Positions 48,762-61,400 of a stretch of DNA of 64,000 bases are shown one piece after another. Both the position numbers and the translations under genes were made by a program. Source of the DNA: Volvox africanus (Eukaryota > Chlorophyta > Chlorophyceae > Chlamydomonadales > Volvocaceae); contig BSDZ01000013.1 of the NCBI GenBank assembly GCA_030268105.1, positions 2,895,001-2,959,000 of the forward strand. Reading direction: 5' to 3'. The notes beneath the pieces were generated by a model. The model was not told where the DNA came from, made no database searches, and saw nothing but the letters and a program-made list of their open reading frames with translations. Every line of letters begins with the position of its first letter. Position 1 is the stretch's first letter.

Positions 48762-51383
48762 TTAGTCCAGTTCCATACCGTGTTGGGCTGCCTGCCGCAA
48801 CGCTGGGGCATTCTCACCGGCAATAGACAGGGGGGTATCTCCGTCTTTGGTAGCAACCTGGTCACGAGGTGGTAGAGGAGGAAGGGAGGTTGCCGGTTTG
48901 CAGGTGCTACGGAGGATCGCCCGTGCAACTCCAGAGAGCCGTGTGTATGTGTGTATGTGCATGTGTGTGTGTATGTGTGTATGGGACAGAAAAACCACAT
49001 AAACAGAAGCGGAAACGCAAGGCAAACGGCTTTCCGAACTGCAAGCTGTCGAGCTGTTTAAGCCTCACGAATGATGATGTATTGGGGGCCTTCAGCACTC
49101 CGTTCCATGTCCCCAACGAAGCTCTGTCCTTCCGATATTCCCTCCAGCCATGCCGGCATCTATTCTGACCTGAACCTTTCAGCCCAGGAAGCCGGGCAGG
49201 CCCGAGGCTCTGCCCCACCATCAGAGCAAAACAGATTTTAACTTTCCTGGAGGAACCTTCCCCGATCCAGTTCTTACGGGACACCCTAAGCTCGCCCATC
49301 GCAGGGCGAGCTTCGGGTCCCGGACCAATACCGACAACCCTAATTTCGCATTATCGTCAGGTCTCGGTGTCGGTCGCTTTCCAGAGGCTTTAGATATGAG
49401 CTCCCTCAACCCTCTTCCATGCCCCGCTACACCCACAGCTCGTTTGGGTGCATCGCCTTCTCTGATCCCACCGGCTCGCTCCACTGCACGCCCCCCTACC
49501 TCAAGCCCGGCCCCTCGCCCAGCTAGGTAGAAAGCCACATTGGCCTGATCGCACTGCACGGCCACGAACAGCGGCGTAGCTCCCGTCTTGTCCTGCAGGC
49601 CAACATGCGCGAGGGTTAGCAGGGGGAAATGGCAGGGAGACGACCTGGCTGACCCGCATACGAAAGGTGGGATTGCGCACTCCCACACACAAGGAGGAGC
49701 TAAAGAAGCTGTGCGCGAGTGGTGTGCGAATATGTACTACGAAGATTTGAAGCGTCAATGGCGCGTCCACGACTAGACTGAAAGAGATGAAAGAGCCCAC
49801 GGGAGGAAGAAAGGAATGCAAACAACTTTACTGATCTTTACCTACCTGCGGGTCCAGCGCTGCCCGGCCCTGATCCAGCAACACTTTGACGACTTCCATC
49901 TTCCCAGCAGACGCCGCACGGTGCAGGGGAGTGGAGCCCGTAGCGTCGGCGGCGTTGACGGGGGCGCTGGCCGCCAGAAGTTTCCGTACTATCGCAGTTT
50001 TACCCTTACTGGCCTGCATATGGTGGGCGCAGGGGCGAACATCAACAGGAGCCACTTGACATGGCGCGAGGCGGGGAGAGCTGAGAGCGGTGTAAGGGTT
50101 CCGGAGCGGAATGAGGACGGGGGCTAGCAGACCCATCGCGAAGAGCATACGACGGGAAACACATGCCGCGGAGTCCCCGGAGCGGCGGATGCATCTCCGG
50201 TAAAGAAGCGAAAAGGGAACTGGGCGGATCGGCGCATGATACTTGTGTTGGCAACAACGTGCAGGATGCAACCTTCACCTGCCTTATAAGCCACACCTAA
50301 ACGCTGTTAAACCGCCCTACCGGAGATTCAAACTAACCAACAACCCCTCTACCGGAGATCCCATCGGCCTCAGCCACGTGCCAGGCCTACGTGAATGCAT
50401 AGCTGGATACGTGGGTATCCTGGTGCGCCACCCCTGCTTGGGGAGCCCCCAGTCCGCCGTATAGCCAAGAAGGGTAGCTAGCCGGGTCTGAGCCCTGACG
50501 CAAACACCACCCGGATAACACCTGGTCATTTCAATGCGGTGCTCACTCGACCCGCCCGTTGGCCACGTTGTTGACCGCGTAACCCGTCTGGCATGAAGCC
50601 CCCTCTCCATCGCGGAGTACTTCTATGTTCCACTCCTTCACATCGCCCAGATTGCCGGCTCTAAGCTGCTTTTCGCGGTGTGTTTGGAACCCTATCCAGC
50701 TCACCGCATAATGCAGCGCCGTGCGGCCGCCAGAGTTTGTGTCCCCCACCCGAGCCCCCAGCTGTAGCAGCAAATCCACAGCGGCCTCGTGGCCGCAGCT
50801 GGCCGCGGACTGAAGCGGTGTCCAGCCCTGTGCACCCGGGAATCGCGCCAGGGTGGAGACGCGGCACCCTCACGATTCGCAATTAACTTGCCCCAAAAAA
50901 GGTTTACGGATGAGGAGGCACTCGCGGGTAGGCCGTGGCGCCGGTGGAATTTATTGAGTGCTGAGGCAGCGGCACGGATGGTGTGAATGGGTGCAATGGT
51001 CTGGATAGGTAACAGCGTTCAGCAGTACAGTTGACTTGAGATAAATAGGTCGATACGTAGGTTAGACATGCTCGAAAGGTTAAGTAGATAGCTAGGTTCG
51101 TGGCCCAAAACATGGAGACCGCCTGTCTGGTCCACCACCTGCAAGATCATTCTTGATGCTATATAAGGCCCACCTCGTCATCCTGGTCATTCACCACACC
51201 AGCCCCCGCCCCTCTCGCCACCAGCAGCTGCAGGAGCTCAAGGCAGCCGCTGAGTGCTGCGTTGTGCAGCAGCGACCGCTGATCCTCGTCCTTCCGGCGG
51301 CATAGCCGCGTGAGCTCATCAGCGGGCAGCGCCTCAAAGTATGACAGGTCGCCCTCCCTGGCGCGCTCCGCGGCCTTCTCCAT
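48762..51383 (-). CDS. Gankyrin/Nas6-like ankyrin-repeat protein (PSMD10 family)
   Basis: Exons in coding order: 51383-51174, 50827-50705, 50013-49846, 49592-49500 and 48857-48762; all junctions are phase 0; about 229 residues, against 226 for human gankyrin. Ankyrin repeats run the whole length: DEDQRSLLHNAALSGCLELL, then GWTPLQSAASCGHEAAVDLL, GGRTALHYA, GSTPLHRAASAGKMEVVKVL, GATPLFVAVQCDQANVAFYL and GDTPLSIA. Gankyrin/Nas6 is an assembly chaperone of the 19S proteasome cap that binds the Rpt3 C-terminus. Overall length, number of repeats and the short C-terminal helix (ALRQAAQHGMELD) fit that family, but ankyrin repeats are common, so another small ankyrin protein is possible. Each exon holds about one repeat or slightly more. 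An N-terminal methionine with acidic helix precedes the repeats. Confidence 0.75.
48935..48983. repeat. GT-rich dinucleotide repeat
   Basis: GTGTATGTGT-type repeat in the last intron of the gankyrin-like gene. Confidence 0.85.
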
Positions 51384-52144
51384 GGTCTTATCTGGGTGTT
51401 GACACGCTTGGCACTAGAGCGAGGTTATGCCGATAGTAATGGTCGCGCGTACAGCGATGCAGCAAGGACCTCAATCCTTGCACTTGACGGCCTATGGAGT
51501 AGAAAAGGCGCGCAGTCAGATGAGATCAATAACTTGCAGTTGACGGGCAGAGAATGAAGCAGGAGTGTGCGTGGGCTGCGTAGCCTAGGAATGCACCCTC
51601 GGTTTACGGTACACGGAAATGCGGGGTGACGAGGCGTACAGCACAGGCGGACGCTGTGTTGCGAGATCTGCTGGAGAGCTGGAGGAGGAGATGGGTGGTT
51701 GTGACGCTGTGGGGTATTGTCACGTTTTACTCCCACCGCGAAACCCTGTTCGGGTTTGGGGTTGGGTATGCGCCGCGTCAGGCCGGCCAGCCGCCTCCCA
51801 AGGGATAGCGCCAAAAAATATCTCTTCCCAATTTCAAATTCAAATTACGCTTCAAGCCTGTATCAGGGTAGGAGCAGTACCGTGTGTGACAATACGAGTC
51901 ACGTTGCCGTTGTGCACGCCAGCTTGAGGTGTTTGTACCAGCTGGACTGCCGGCACTGCAACTTCCTAGGTCATTCTTGTTCTGTCAATTAACATATTAA
52001 AAGTCAGGAATGCGTGCTGCGCGGTATTGTGTCCTTACGTTTTCAGCCAACGTCAGCGATCACAACAAGACTTGTACGACCGGCCGACCGAAACTTTTGA
52101 AGAAACCGGATCAATCATCATTTGTGTTCTAACTAATTGCTTAT
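51384..52144. promoter_or_regulatory. Shared spacer between divergent gankyrin-like and hexokinase genes
   Basis: The two start codons face away from each other 761 bases apart, so this segment must contain both promoters or a bidirectional one. No TATA box or known motif could be assigned. Placement rests only on gene orientation. Confidence 0.45.
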
Positions 52145-54884
52145 ATGACCTTTTCTTCTGTCGTTAGGTTGACCATGCGTTTAGCTTTTGCTCTTCCTGT
52201 TATCGGGACTGGTGCAGTGGCCGTGGCACTTGCCTTGCGAAAATGTGAACCTCCGCTTACAAGTGAAGATGATAATAAGATAAATGATCTCCTTAAACAC
52301 TACAAGTCACGACTGTTGGCGAGTCCGGAGCGGTTAGCTGAAGTGGAGGCCGAGTTTTTGACCCAAATGCGCGAGGGGCTATCTAAACGAGTTATAGTCG
52401 ACGGCAAACGCATGATGATGCTTCCGACGTTCGTGACGCGTCTTCCGGATGGCACCGAGACGGGTGAATGTTATGCATTGGTAAGCAATTTCTTACACAA
52501 TCAACGACCACAACGGTTGCCACCGTGGACCCTCCAACAATGTTGTTAGGCTCCTTCTTCATCAGGCAGCCTCTGCTCGCACAACACGCTACCGTGAACC
52601 CTGCTCTGCCCCTTTCCCTGTCCTTATCAACCATGTTGGATTTCCGGATACTCGCCTGCTCCGTATGCGTCTTGCACTCAGGAAAGAATTTCATGGCTGT
52701 GGGCCTCGACCTTCGTATTCCTTCCAATGCCGCATCCTCCTTTCCGCCCCACACCACGCCCTTTGCATGTGCACTCTGGACTCTCAATTGCCATTCCGTA
52801 ACCCCAACCCCTTACATTCTTCAACTGCACGGATTTTGTCACAAAATGAGCTTGTACTTCCCCGTTGTATCACACACTGCTGGCCACAACCTATGATGCC
52901 AACTCTTTCTCCACCACCACCGACGCCAACTCTTCCTTCTCCGCCTCCAGGACCTTGGAGGCACCAACTTCCGCGTCATGCACGTGCGCTTGGGGCCCCG
53001 CAAGGGCGAAGTTACTGCCTGCGACGTGGAGGAGGTCACCCTTCCTAAGGAGATTTACACCGGTCCTGGCGACAAGCTTTTCGACTACTTGGCCACAACA
53101 CTCAAATCCTTCATCGACTGCCACCGCGCCGCAGCGGCCACAGCCACGGCCGCTACTTCGGTCCCGCCATCCGAGCGCACATCATCACCGTCGCAACAGC
53201 CGCAGAACTCCCAGGATCAGCCTCCATTGCCGGTATTGGGTTTTTGTTTCAGCTTTGCAGTAGAGCAGGACGGCCTCGCCTCCGGCAAGCTGCTTGCTTG
53301 GACGAAGGGCTTCTCCTGCCCTGGGGTGGTGGGCAATGATCCCTGCGCGCTGCTCTCCGCCGCGCTGGAGCGCGTGGGGCGGCCCTGCCGCGTGGCAGCG
53401 CTTCTGAATGACACGGTGGGCGTGCTGGCTGCGCAGCGCTATCTGGATAGCGATACAGAAATTGGAGTGATTATCGGCACGGGCACAAACGCATGTTATG
53501 TAGAGCGCCTGGCGGCGCTGAGCAAGTGGGAGCCGCCGACAGGGCATGAAGCTAGCGGCGACGGGCGCACGGCGGTCAACATGGAGTGGGGTGCGTTCTT
53601 TTCACCGCACCTGCCGCGGTGCATGGAGGACCTGCAGGTGCGTGCGAAGCGCGGGAATAAGGCCCGGGGCCCGGGGAGGCGCGCACCGTGAACGCGTGAG
53701 TTAGGGTTGTAATTGATGATGCTTCATGTTTGGTATATATTAAACCCCTATATATATATATATATATATTACGGATTTGTGGTCGCGGTCCCCGCGGTCG
53801 CTGTTATCGCCAGGTTATTTCAAAACCCAGATGTGCCGTAACCCTCCTCCCGAAGCAGGTGGACGCAGCCTCGCCCCACCCGGGCAAGTACTTGTTTGAA
53901 AAATTGCTGAGCGGCATGTTTTTAGGAGAGGCCGCGCGGCGTGTCCTGGTAACAATCGCCAAGGAGGTAGAGGGTTTGTTCCAGGCGCGGCCCAACGATG
54001 TGCATGCATTGCTGGCAGATGCGCGCGACTCCAGCAGTGGAAACATGTTGTTGGAAGTGGCAGGGGCAACGATCCCGAAGCCACTGGCTACTCCCGGGTC
54101 GCTCAGCAGCGCGACATTGTCGGCCATTGTGCACGACTGCAGTTGGGGGCTCCGGAAAACTCGCCGATTGTTGGTTTCAGAGCTCGGAATGCATCAGCCC
54201 AGCACGCGCGCAGCAGCAGTGGTCAAGGAGGTGGGTGATTCGGGCTTTTGGATTGGTCGGGTTGCGTTGCCCTTGTGTTCGTAGGCAAGCGAGTAGGCAA
54301 TTCGATGGAGCTTTGATCAAGCGCGCTGATAGATGGTTTGAAAAGGGGACAGCTCAATTTGGAAAGATTTGAGATTCTGTATGGCCGAAGTCGGCGTTTG
54401 GCGTGCCTATGCGGAACCATAAACATACTACTTGTGCGCAGAACTCTTTTCTCCATTCTCTTCCATTCCGGTATTAAGAAACAGCAGGACATGTCCTGTG
54501 TGACACCTTGCACAGTATCAACACGACCACCAACAACAGTGAATTTACCGCTGACCCACTCACCCTCTCCCACGTCGCCTAATTTTTCAGATCTGCACGC
54601 TGGTGGCAAAGCGCAGCGCTCAACTGACAGCTATGGCGATACTGGCCATTCTGCGCTACAATGGGTGGGCGGATGCGTCGCCGCCACGACCAGTCACGAT
54701 CGCCATCGATGGTGGCGTGTATGAGCGGTTTACCGCTTACCGTACTATGCTGTCGAAGGCCGTTTCGGAGCAGCTGGGCGAGCGGTCTGCGAAGCTTTTC
54801 CCGTTGATTAAGTTTGTGCTGAGCCACGACGGCTCGGCGCTAGGGGCGGCCGTGCTAGCGGCGGCTGCGGTCACTGGACATTAG
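52145..54884 (+). CDS. Hexokinase, membrane-anchored type
   Basis: Phosphorylates glucose and related hexoses with ATP, the first step of glycolysis and also a sugar-sensing point in plants and algae. Exons 52145-52480, 52951-53637, 53859-54230 and 54591-54884, all phase 0; about 562 residues, longer than the usual 450-500 because of an N-terminal anchor and a Ser/Gln-rich insertion after about residue 160. The start may instead be the in-frame ATG at 52175 (gaccATGc, better context). A hydrophobic segment LAFALPVIGTGAVAVALAL precedes the catalytic body and fits an outer-membrane anchor. Motifs: phosphate loop DLGGTNFR (from residue 113), sugar-binding SFAVEQDGLASGKLLAWTKG, catalytic Asp in LLNDTVG (about 266), GTGTNACYVE, NMEWGAF and the adenosine motif AIDGGVYERF. 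All essential residues are present. Confidence 0.96.
53748..53769. repeat. TA dinucleotide repeat
   Basis: About ten TA units in the hexokinase intron between exons 2 and 3. Confidence 0.9.
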
Positions 54885-55152
54885 CAGATGCAGCTAGCGG
54901 CATGGGAGTCCATGAGCACGATCTGCCTCGGCAGCAGCGGTGGCGGCGGCGGCGGCTGCTGGGGAAGCGGGGAGGTGAACGGCTCGTCAGGAGGTTGGGG
55001 AGGTCTCGAACGCATGGCTTTTTCATTCGGCCGTCGGGGCTTCAAGACTCACCTTGTGGCCACCTCATGGCTGCAGCAAATAATGCGCGCATAATCATCA
55101 GTCATCGGTCATCGGTGTTTAGAGGACGTCCATAGCTGCCGCCCGCAGGAGG

Positions 55153-55158
55153 AATAAA
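55153..55158 (+). terminator. Possible polyadenylation signal of hexokinase
   Basis: AATAAA occurs 269 bases after the hexokinase stop codon. It is the first such hexamer downstream and would suit a 3' UTR of ordinary length. Whether this organism uses AATAAA is not known from the sequence. Confidence 0.35.
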
Positions 55159-55451
55159 AAGTAATGTTGCTGCGGTTGCTGCCGGTGCGACGGTTGTGGC
55201 AATGCTGATGATCTGGCGTCTAGGCCTTGACAGTTCAATGGCGAAAGAGGGAGATTGAACTCAGACAAGAGGGACAAGGCGAGACATAGGGCGAGGAAAA
55301 GAGGCCTCCCGAGGGGCTCAAGAACGTGAAAAAAACAATTGGGAGGCTTTCGGCAGGGTTCCGGAGCTGTCCATGGGCTCGCTGGTGGAGGTCATTTTAA
55401 CACCCATGTTGCTGCTAGACTAGGACCTTCCATGCGGTCACACTGCTTTTC

Positions 55452-56571
55452 ATGCATGCTGATATGCGCCTGACGGTTGATAGCGAGCGGATGAGGCCTC
55501 AGATCGCTAATACCGGTGCGGCAGCTGGTGCGGCGACAGGGAGTTTCATCAGAGTGAAGGTATTCGGGAGGGCAGGCAGGGGCCCGTGCCTTCCAACCTT
55601 ATCAGTGGCGGGTTGGTGTCCAGACCGCTGTTTTGGCCTGCCGGTATGTTGCCGTTTTGCTGATCCTGATGATTGCCCATTCCGTTTGTGCATTCGATGT
55701 TGGGTCCGTATCTTTCTGTGGGCATGTCGTTAATTGTTACGGTGACAGGCAATGGTGTGGTGGATGATACCTGTTTGTGTATCCGTGCTCGATGTACCCG
55801 CTTGCGAAGCCCACATCGTCTTGTCGTGTTTTGGTTTGGTTGCTGATCCCCAAGTTACTGCCACAGGTTTCATCATCCAGATACGGAATCATGTCAGCGG
55901 CGTGTATGGCTCCTTCCTCCCTGTACCGCTACATCGAGTTCCTTTGGCGCACGTACACGTACCCAACCTGCTTGTCCTTGCTGGTGGTGATGTCAGAAGG
56001 TCATGGCTGCGTCGGCTCGGCACGCTACTTAGCGGCACAATGTGCCGTACAGACACGGGGGTTGCGTGGGCCAGGGAGGTGGAACCTGCGGACCTGCGAT
56101 AAAACTATGCTGCAGGTGTTTTCTTCGTGCCCGTGCTTGTGTGATTTGATTCCTTGGCGCCTGCTAGGGCGGACGTTAGGCCCGGCTGTTTTATGCCCCA
56201 ATTTTGGGTTAGTGGTTTCGGCGCTTGAGGTTTCGGCGCTTGACAGATAATTGAAAAGTGTTAGCAGGCGGGGTCGTGCATGTCGACGAGTCCTTGTCTT
56301 ACTTCAGTCGCGGTGGGGACGCAGTTCCGCAGAGTACCGCGTGCGGTCCTGAACTGCTCCTTTTTAGTTGCGGGAGCAAGATGATTACGATGGATTGGTA
56401 GCATTAGGCGAGGAGCTTGCCCGGCTTGGTATCAATGTTGGCTGGATGCCTTTTCGTGAGGCGGCTGTTGGCTGTGATAAGTCAACTAGTGATCGAGCAT
56501 CAAGTCAAAGACGTCTGCTACGTGAGTTACGAAGCGCAGCGGCAGCTTGCACGCCCTTGCGCTGCGAGTGA
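55452..56571 (+). CDS. Putative multi-exon gene, weak support
   Basis: Three candidate exons are visible. The first opens with ATG (55452 or 55464) and contains MRLTVDSERMRPQIANTG up to a GT donor at 55558/55559. The middle follows an acceptor (gccacag, 55866) and reads GFIIQIRNHVSGVYGSFLPV, with a phase-0 donor after AWARE near 56080. The last starts after tttttag at 56368, reads LREQDDYDGLVALGEELARL and stops at 56571. The middle and last exons join in phase; the first and middle do not, so an exon is missing or the model is wrong. No family recognised. Confidence 0.3.
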
Positions 56572-57242
56572 TTAAGTGAGAACGTCATGCAGCTACTATG
56601 TCTTAAAAGATAGTTATCACGTGCAGTTGCAGGTGTTAACTGCCTGTTAACTCTCTGTGGCGTGCAGCGTTGCGAAATTCGATCTGGGTGTGCCGCGCAG
56701 ACCTGGATTGTAAACAGTCAGAATTTCATACAGACATTATGGAGCATCGCTGTGCTGTTTACAGACAGCTAGAAGATAGCTTCGTTGTGGTGCGAGTGCC
56801 TCCCTGCCGCTTCCATCACTGCCTGCAGTGAAGCTTCTATCTTGGAAGCGGCAAAGAGGAAGCAGGTATCTGGCTTCCATATGGTATTCTAGACTTAATT
56901 GCAAGGTTAGGAATAGAGGTTATATGCGGACAAATTAGTTACGTGCAGAGGTAGGAATAGGTAGGACATGAGCAAGCCAACAAGGGAAGACGAAATCACC
57001 AAAATAATTACTCCACACTTATTTCCGCTTTCCTGGTGTATTCGGTAGGACGAGGACGCACATCGATCATGGCCATTGGGAAATACACATTTGCGCCTAT
57101 TCCTAGTACGAACCTCAACCGTTCGTAAAGCTACAATCGTGCCAGACCAATACTTATCGCCTTATGTGTAACAAAATAGTCATCTTGAACCCAAACGTAC
57201 TTTGACAGATAGTGGGAATAACGTTGGCGAAAGTTTCTAGAC
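56572..57242. other. Spacer containing a nested hairpin
   Basis: No coding frame of note. It includes the inverted repeat at 56806-56852. Confidence 0.5.
56806..56852. repeat. Nested inverted repeat, 47 bases
   Basis: Perfect 10-base outer arms (GCCGCTTCCA at 56806-56815, complement at 56843-56852) enclose a second pair, TCACTG and CAGTGA, at 56816-56831. An RNA from here would fold into a compact two-part hairpin. No known RNA family is recognised. Confidence 0.7.
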
Positions 57243-58180
57243 ATGTGGAGGCATCATGCGTCGTGGATAGAGAGGCTCGATGGTTTGCCTGGACTCAACA
57301 TCCAGGAGAAGGCACGAGCACGCGTCATTATCCTCTCTAAGCCCCGCGATGACAGGAATCTCTACTTCCAGGGCACGTACGCCGAGGTCGCGGCCACCAT
57401 CAAGGCTCTACTGAGCGAAACGCGTGAGTCAGCGTTTCTAAGAACATGTATTGAAATTTTGATTTCTAATATCTAGTAAAAACATCTCTTTGTTCGTATG
57501 TGGCCATTTCCGCACGCTTGCAGCTATCGGCAACCTCGCTGCGTCTCCGGGCCCGACCGCTCTCCGCGTGACGTGCTGTGGAGACGCAACTCCAGACGAT
57601 AGCTTTGAAAGCTTGCGTTCCAGCTCAACAAATGTGTCGTCCTCTTCCGCTCCGTCTTCCTGCGCCTCCTGCCGGCCTTCTGTCAGCGATCTCCTCGTGG
57701 AGACTGCCTCTTTGGTCCGCCACATGAGCGCACTGCCGGCGGCCTTTCGCGCGGCGCACTTCCGCGCAAGTCAGCCAGGCGACATATTCTACCACACCGT
57801 CAAGGAGCTCCTGTCGGCCTCTGCCACCACGGCCAACGGAACCTCTGGCCCCAGATTTGAACGAGGGTTTGTCGAATTCGCGATCGTGGTGGCTGGCGTA
57901 TTGCCTCCATCTTCCGCTTCCTCCTCTGGGTCATCTGGGTCAACTTCAGGACCTGGGTCGTCATGCAAGACCAGCAGCTCTGAGCCGGGTGCAGTGGTTG
58001 CTGTGCGCATCAGATCGTTGGAAGTCCGCCGCAGGCGGCCAGCATGCAGTGACTGGCCCCTAGTGGAGTATGAGGCAGAGGTGATTCCCGATCCGGCAGA
58101 CACCCTTGAGGCTATCCTGGAAAGGCTGGATGCTGGAGCCGTGCGGACGGCCGAGGTGCTTTGGTGGCGTAAGAGCCCGG
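57243..58180 (+). CDS. Unidentified protein, copy 1 of a two-gene family
   Basis: Exon 1 (57243-57423) starts with a clear ATG and reads on to PGLNIQEKARARVIILSKPR and ATIKALLSETR. Exon 2 (57524-58180) joins in phase 1 and is Ser/Thr-rich in its first half, then more globular (FVEFAIVVAGVLPP, LVEYEAEVIPDPADTLEAIL). A strong donor (CCCGG/gtaagt) at 58180 means that at least one more exon follows. A phase-correct candidate is 58353-58450, ending VRPKRR and a stop; another begins near 58618. Its first exon and first intron match a second gene at 63445. I know no family with this N-terminal block. No signal peptide or membrane segment is seen. Confidence 0.65.
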
Positions 58181-58450
58181 GTAAGTGGGCGGCATGGAAT
58201 GGAAGCCCACAAAGGTCATGGTGCATGACGATGTCGGGTTAGGCGTCACGATGTCATCACGATCCCCCGCCCCAGAACTTCGGGCCTTCCTAGCTTCGTT
58301 GGACTTCCGGACTAGTTAGCTTCCGGACTGTTGGGCTGGGAACCCTTCCCAGGTAGCCGGGTAGCCCTGTTAGGAGGATTGGTTGGAGGTTTGCAATTTT
58401 GCAGGATGCACATGGCAGCGATGAGAGACGTGCGTCCGAAAAGAAGATAG

Positions 58451-61400
58451 AGAAAAGCTTGCATGAAAGAATTTTCCTAAATTGTGTTTGACGCATCCAC
58501 GTAAGTTCAAGGTATAGGTTATTGGACGGGTTGTGCGTGTGTTCGCACGCTGAGACGGTGTGGTCGACGGGTGATCCCTGGCGTTGCCGAAACTAAAGCA
58601 GCGAGGCTTCGACTCAGGCAACGTGCATGAAATGCAGGACAATTAGGCACAGTAAGGTGAAACTAAACTACGAGATTGAGGCAACCGACATACGCATGCC
58701 AGTGGGGCGTTTTTGGCCGTAAATATTGCCGGCTTACTTGCATTCGGGATTCAGTTTTTCGGATGAAGGTTCGATGGGGCATTGTGCATCTCGAAACAAG
58801 TAAGGCATTCATCCGCCCTTACATAGAGTATGAGTTGTCTTGCGTTTACTTTTGATTGAAAATTCATGTAGAAGTCTGTCCGTCCGTCCGTCTGTCCGCA
58901 GTAATGTCGCTGTGTTATGCATTGGCAATTTGACATGCCCTCCCCCAAAATACTGCGGTGGGGCTGGACTGTGATTGTTTCTGGGAAATTTTGATTCGGC
59001 ATCCACGCCGTCAAGGAAAGAAGCATGGGCGTGCGAAGCAATACGGTATGCTTTCCGTACGAAACCCTATGTACCACAAAACTCGCGTTCATGGCACCGA
59101 GCGCAACTTATTCATTTTGCCTACCATCTGGTATGCCATTATTATTGAATGCATAAAGTGTCGATTCCTTCAGTCTGTGGCGATCCCGTGCCGAAATACC
59201 TAACCGTCCCAATGCGTACTGCTAAAAATGTGGTGCCTTAGTACCCAGCGTTTTTGCACATGGAAGGACGCGCTCCATCGGAGCCGTTGGTGTGCGTTTG
59301 GGTCCGTTGGTCCTCCCTCTGAAATCTAGTGGTCCCGGACGGCAATGGACACAGCGGTTCAGGGCAGCCCGCTGGAGCTGCCATTTCGCAGCTGCTCCTT
59401 CGTTCCATATAGTCCTGAGGCCAAACCGGCACAGATCCCCGACGATTTGGAGACCGCAGGATAATTTATGACATGTGGAAGATAAGATGCTGAAGTAGGG
59501 GTGGAGGTTATCGTCGATGTGTCGCAATCTTTTCGGTGGTAGCCTGGCCTGGCCTGACCGTGGTACTGGTACTGGTACTGGTAATGTTGGCGGACGTGAT
59601 AATCCAAGTACATAAGCGTTTGTTATTGTGGTGTTTGTTAGATCCCGGAGACGGATTATGCCTCTGCCCCCATCGCCAAGGCGTATGAATTGATTGGCAG
59701 CTAGCCCCATTCATGTTTGGTGCTGTAATTTATAATGACGCGGTGCCGTATAAATTATGGATCGTCGGAAATTAAAAGGCAATCACAAGTTCCAGCTGAA
59801 CTTCCTACCTAGTCGCTGGGGGTGGTTGGCATGTATGGGTGTTGCTGCCCCGACTATGATAACATGATATGTCACATGCAAATGACAGTGTTTGTTACTG
59901 AGCGGCAGCTCCCTCTTCAGTGCCATCTCAGCGCCGTGATAGAAGGTTGGTGGCCGCAATAATTGGGAGCGCAGGCCAGTTGTCTCCTGTCAAGATGCTT
60001 CTTTACGATCCTGGGACTGGTACTAGTTCTGGAGCAAGCGGTGGCCTGAGATGGTTGTGCGCGCCGGTACCGGAATTTCATCAGCTTGAATATTGCTTGC
60101 TGTAGTGGATCCAGCGGATTGTCAGCAGTGGATCCTTGATTCATGCTTGCGTTTCTGTGTGTGTATGTATACACAAAGGCTTAGCGAGAGTGCGCGATAA
60201 TAACTAGTCGGAATTCCTTTTTGAAAAGGTATGACTAGCGTGTGGCTCAGGAGTGGATGCGTATTTGTATGTTTGCATGTCGATTGGCATGCATGGTGAA
60301 GGGTGGACTCTCCCCTGGATGGACTGTTTGTCGAGCCGCTATGTAAACCTGTCCAAACAGGTGGTTTGAGCATCGTTAGGTATATTCATGCAGGAAATAA
60401 AGTTAGTATACCTACCTATTTATTTGGCCTTCACTATGTATATTTTATAAAGCCCCCTTTTAAACTTAACAAGCAGTGGCGCAACCCATTACTTGTAAAG
60501 CCGCGTGTGTGGAACTCGTTCCCGCAATAACTAGGAGCTAGCGCGGGGTTGCCAGGACAAACACCCGCCAGGACGGTATCGGACATTCCACACATATGCG
60601 TATCCAGCAGCGAGCATAAATCCGTCCCTGTCTCACCCTTGGCAGGATATCTCTCGTATCCTGCCTGACCAGTTAGGTATACATCTCATATTTCAAATAT
60701 CACATTATCACATTATCACACACATGAGTTCCCCCTCTGCGCTGTGGTTCGGCCCGGTCAGGGTCCCCAGTGCTTCGTTATCCTTTCATTCGGGCCAACT
60801 CCGTCGCCTACAATGTAACACCTAAATATACACAGGCACGAATGCAAAAGTGCATTCCCTCCCAACACGCACCCACCCTTCGCCAGCAGAGCATGCATTC
60901 CCTTTGCTGGGTCTTCGTCGGAAAGGTCTCCGGCAGAACAGGAAGGAGATCGAGCACCCGGTACGGTGCAACGGCCATGTAGCCTATTGTTGTTTTGGAG
61001 GGGACGGTCATACACAGTTACTCTTCGTACCCCCCCCCCGTAGATAGTTCGGTTTGGATAGAATATGATAAATGAAGGGCCCATCGCTGTATTTATCAAC
61101 CTAACAGCCGCAGAAGCGTGAACAGTTGGAGGGTTATAAACCCTAACACCCTACCCCACAATAGTAAGGGACAGCTGTGAGTCAGGCATCCCTGCCTGCC
61201 GGGGACGCGGCATTCGTGCTGTCTGGCAGCCGAAAGGTCCTATGACCCATGGACACGTACCTGTCCTTTGAATTGCACACGATGCAGTGTAGCCATATAT
61301 ACCAGGCAGGTGGCTACATACCTTGCAGTCATATCAGCATGGCCTGTGCCATGGGCTAACTGGAACACGGCGTCACTGTTAGTGCGTTTTGGCCAGGTGG

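Noticed and set aside
61130..61160. Telomere-like CCCTAA near 61.13 kb
   Set aside because: Only single, non-tandem occurrences; not a telomere or interstitial telomeric array.
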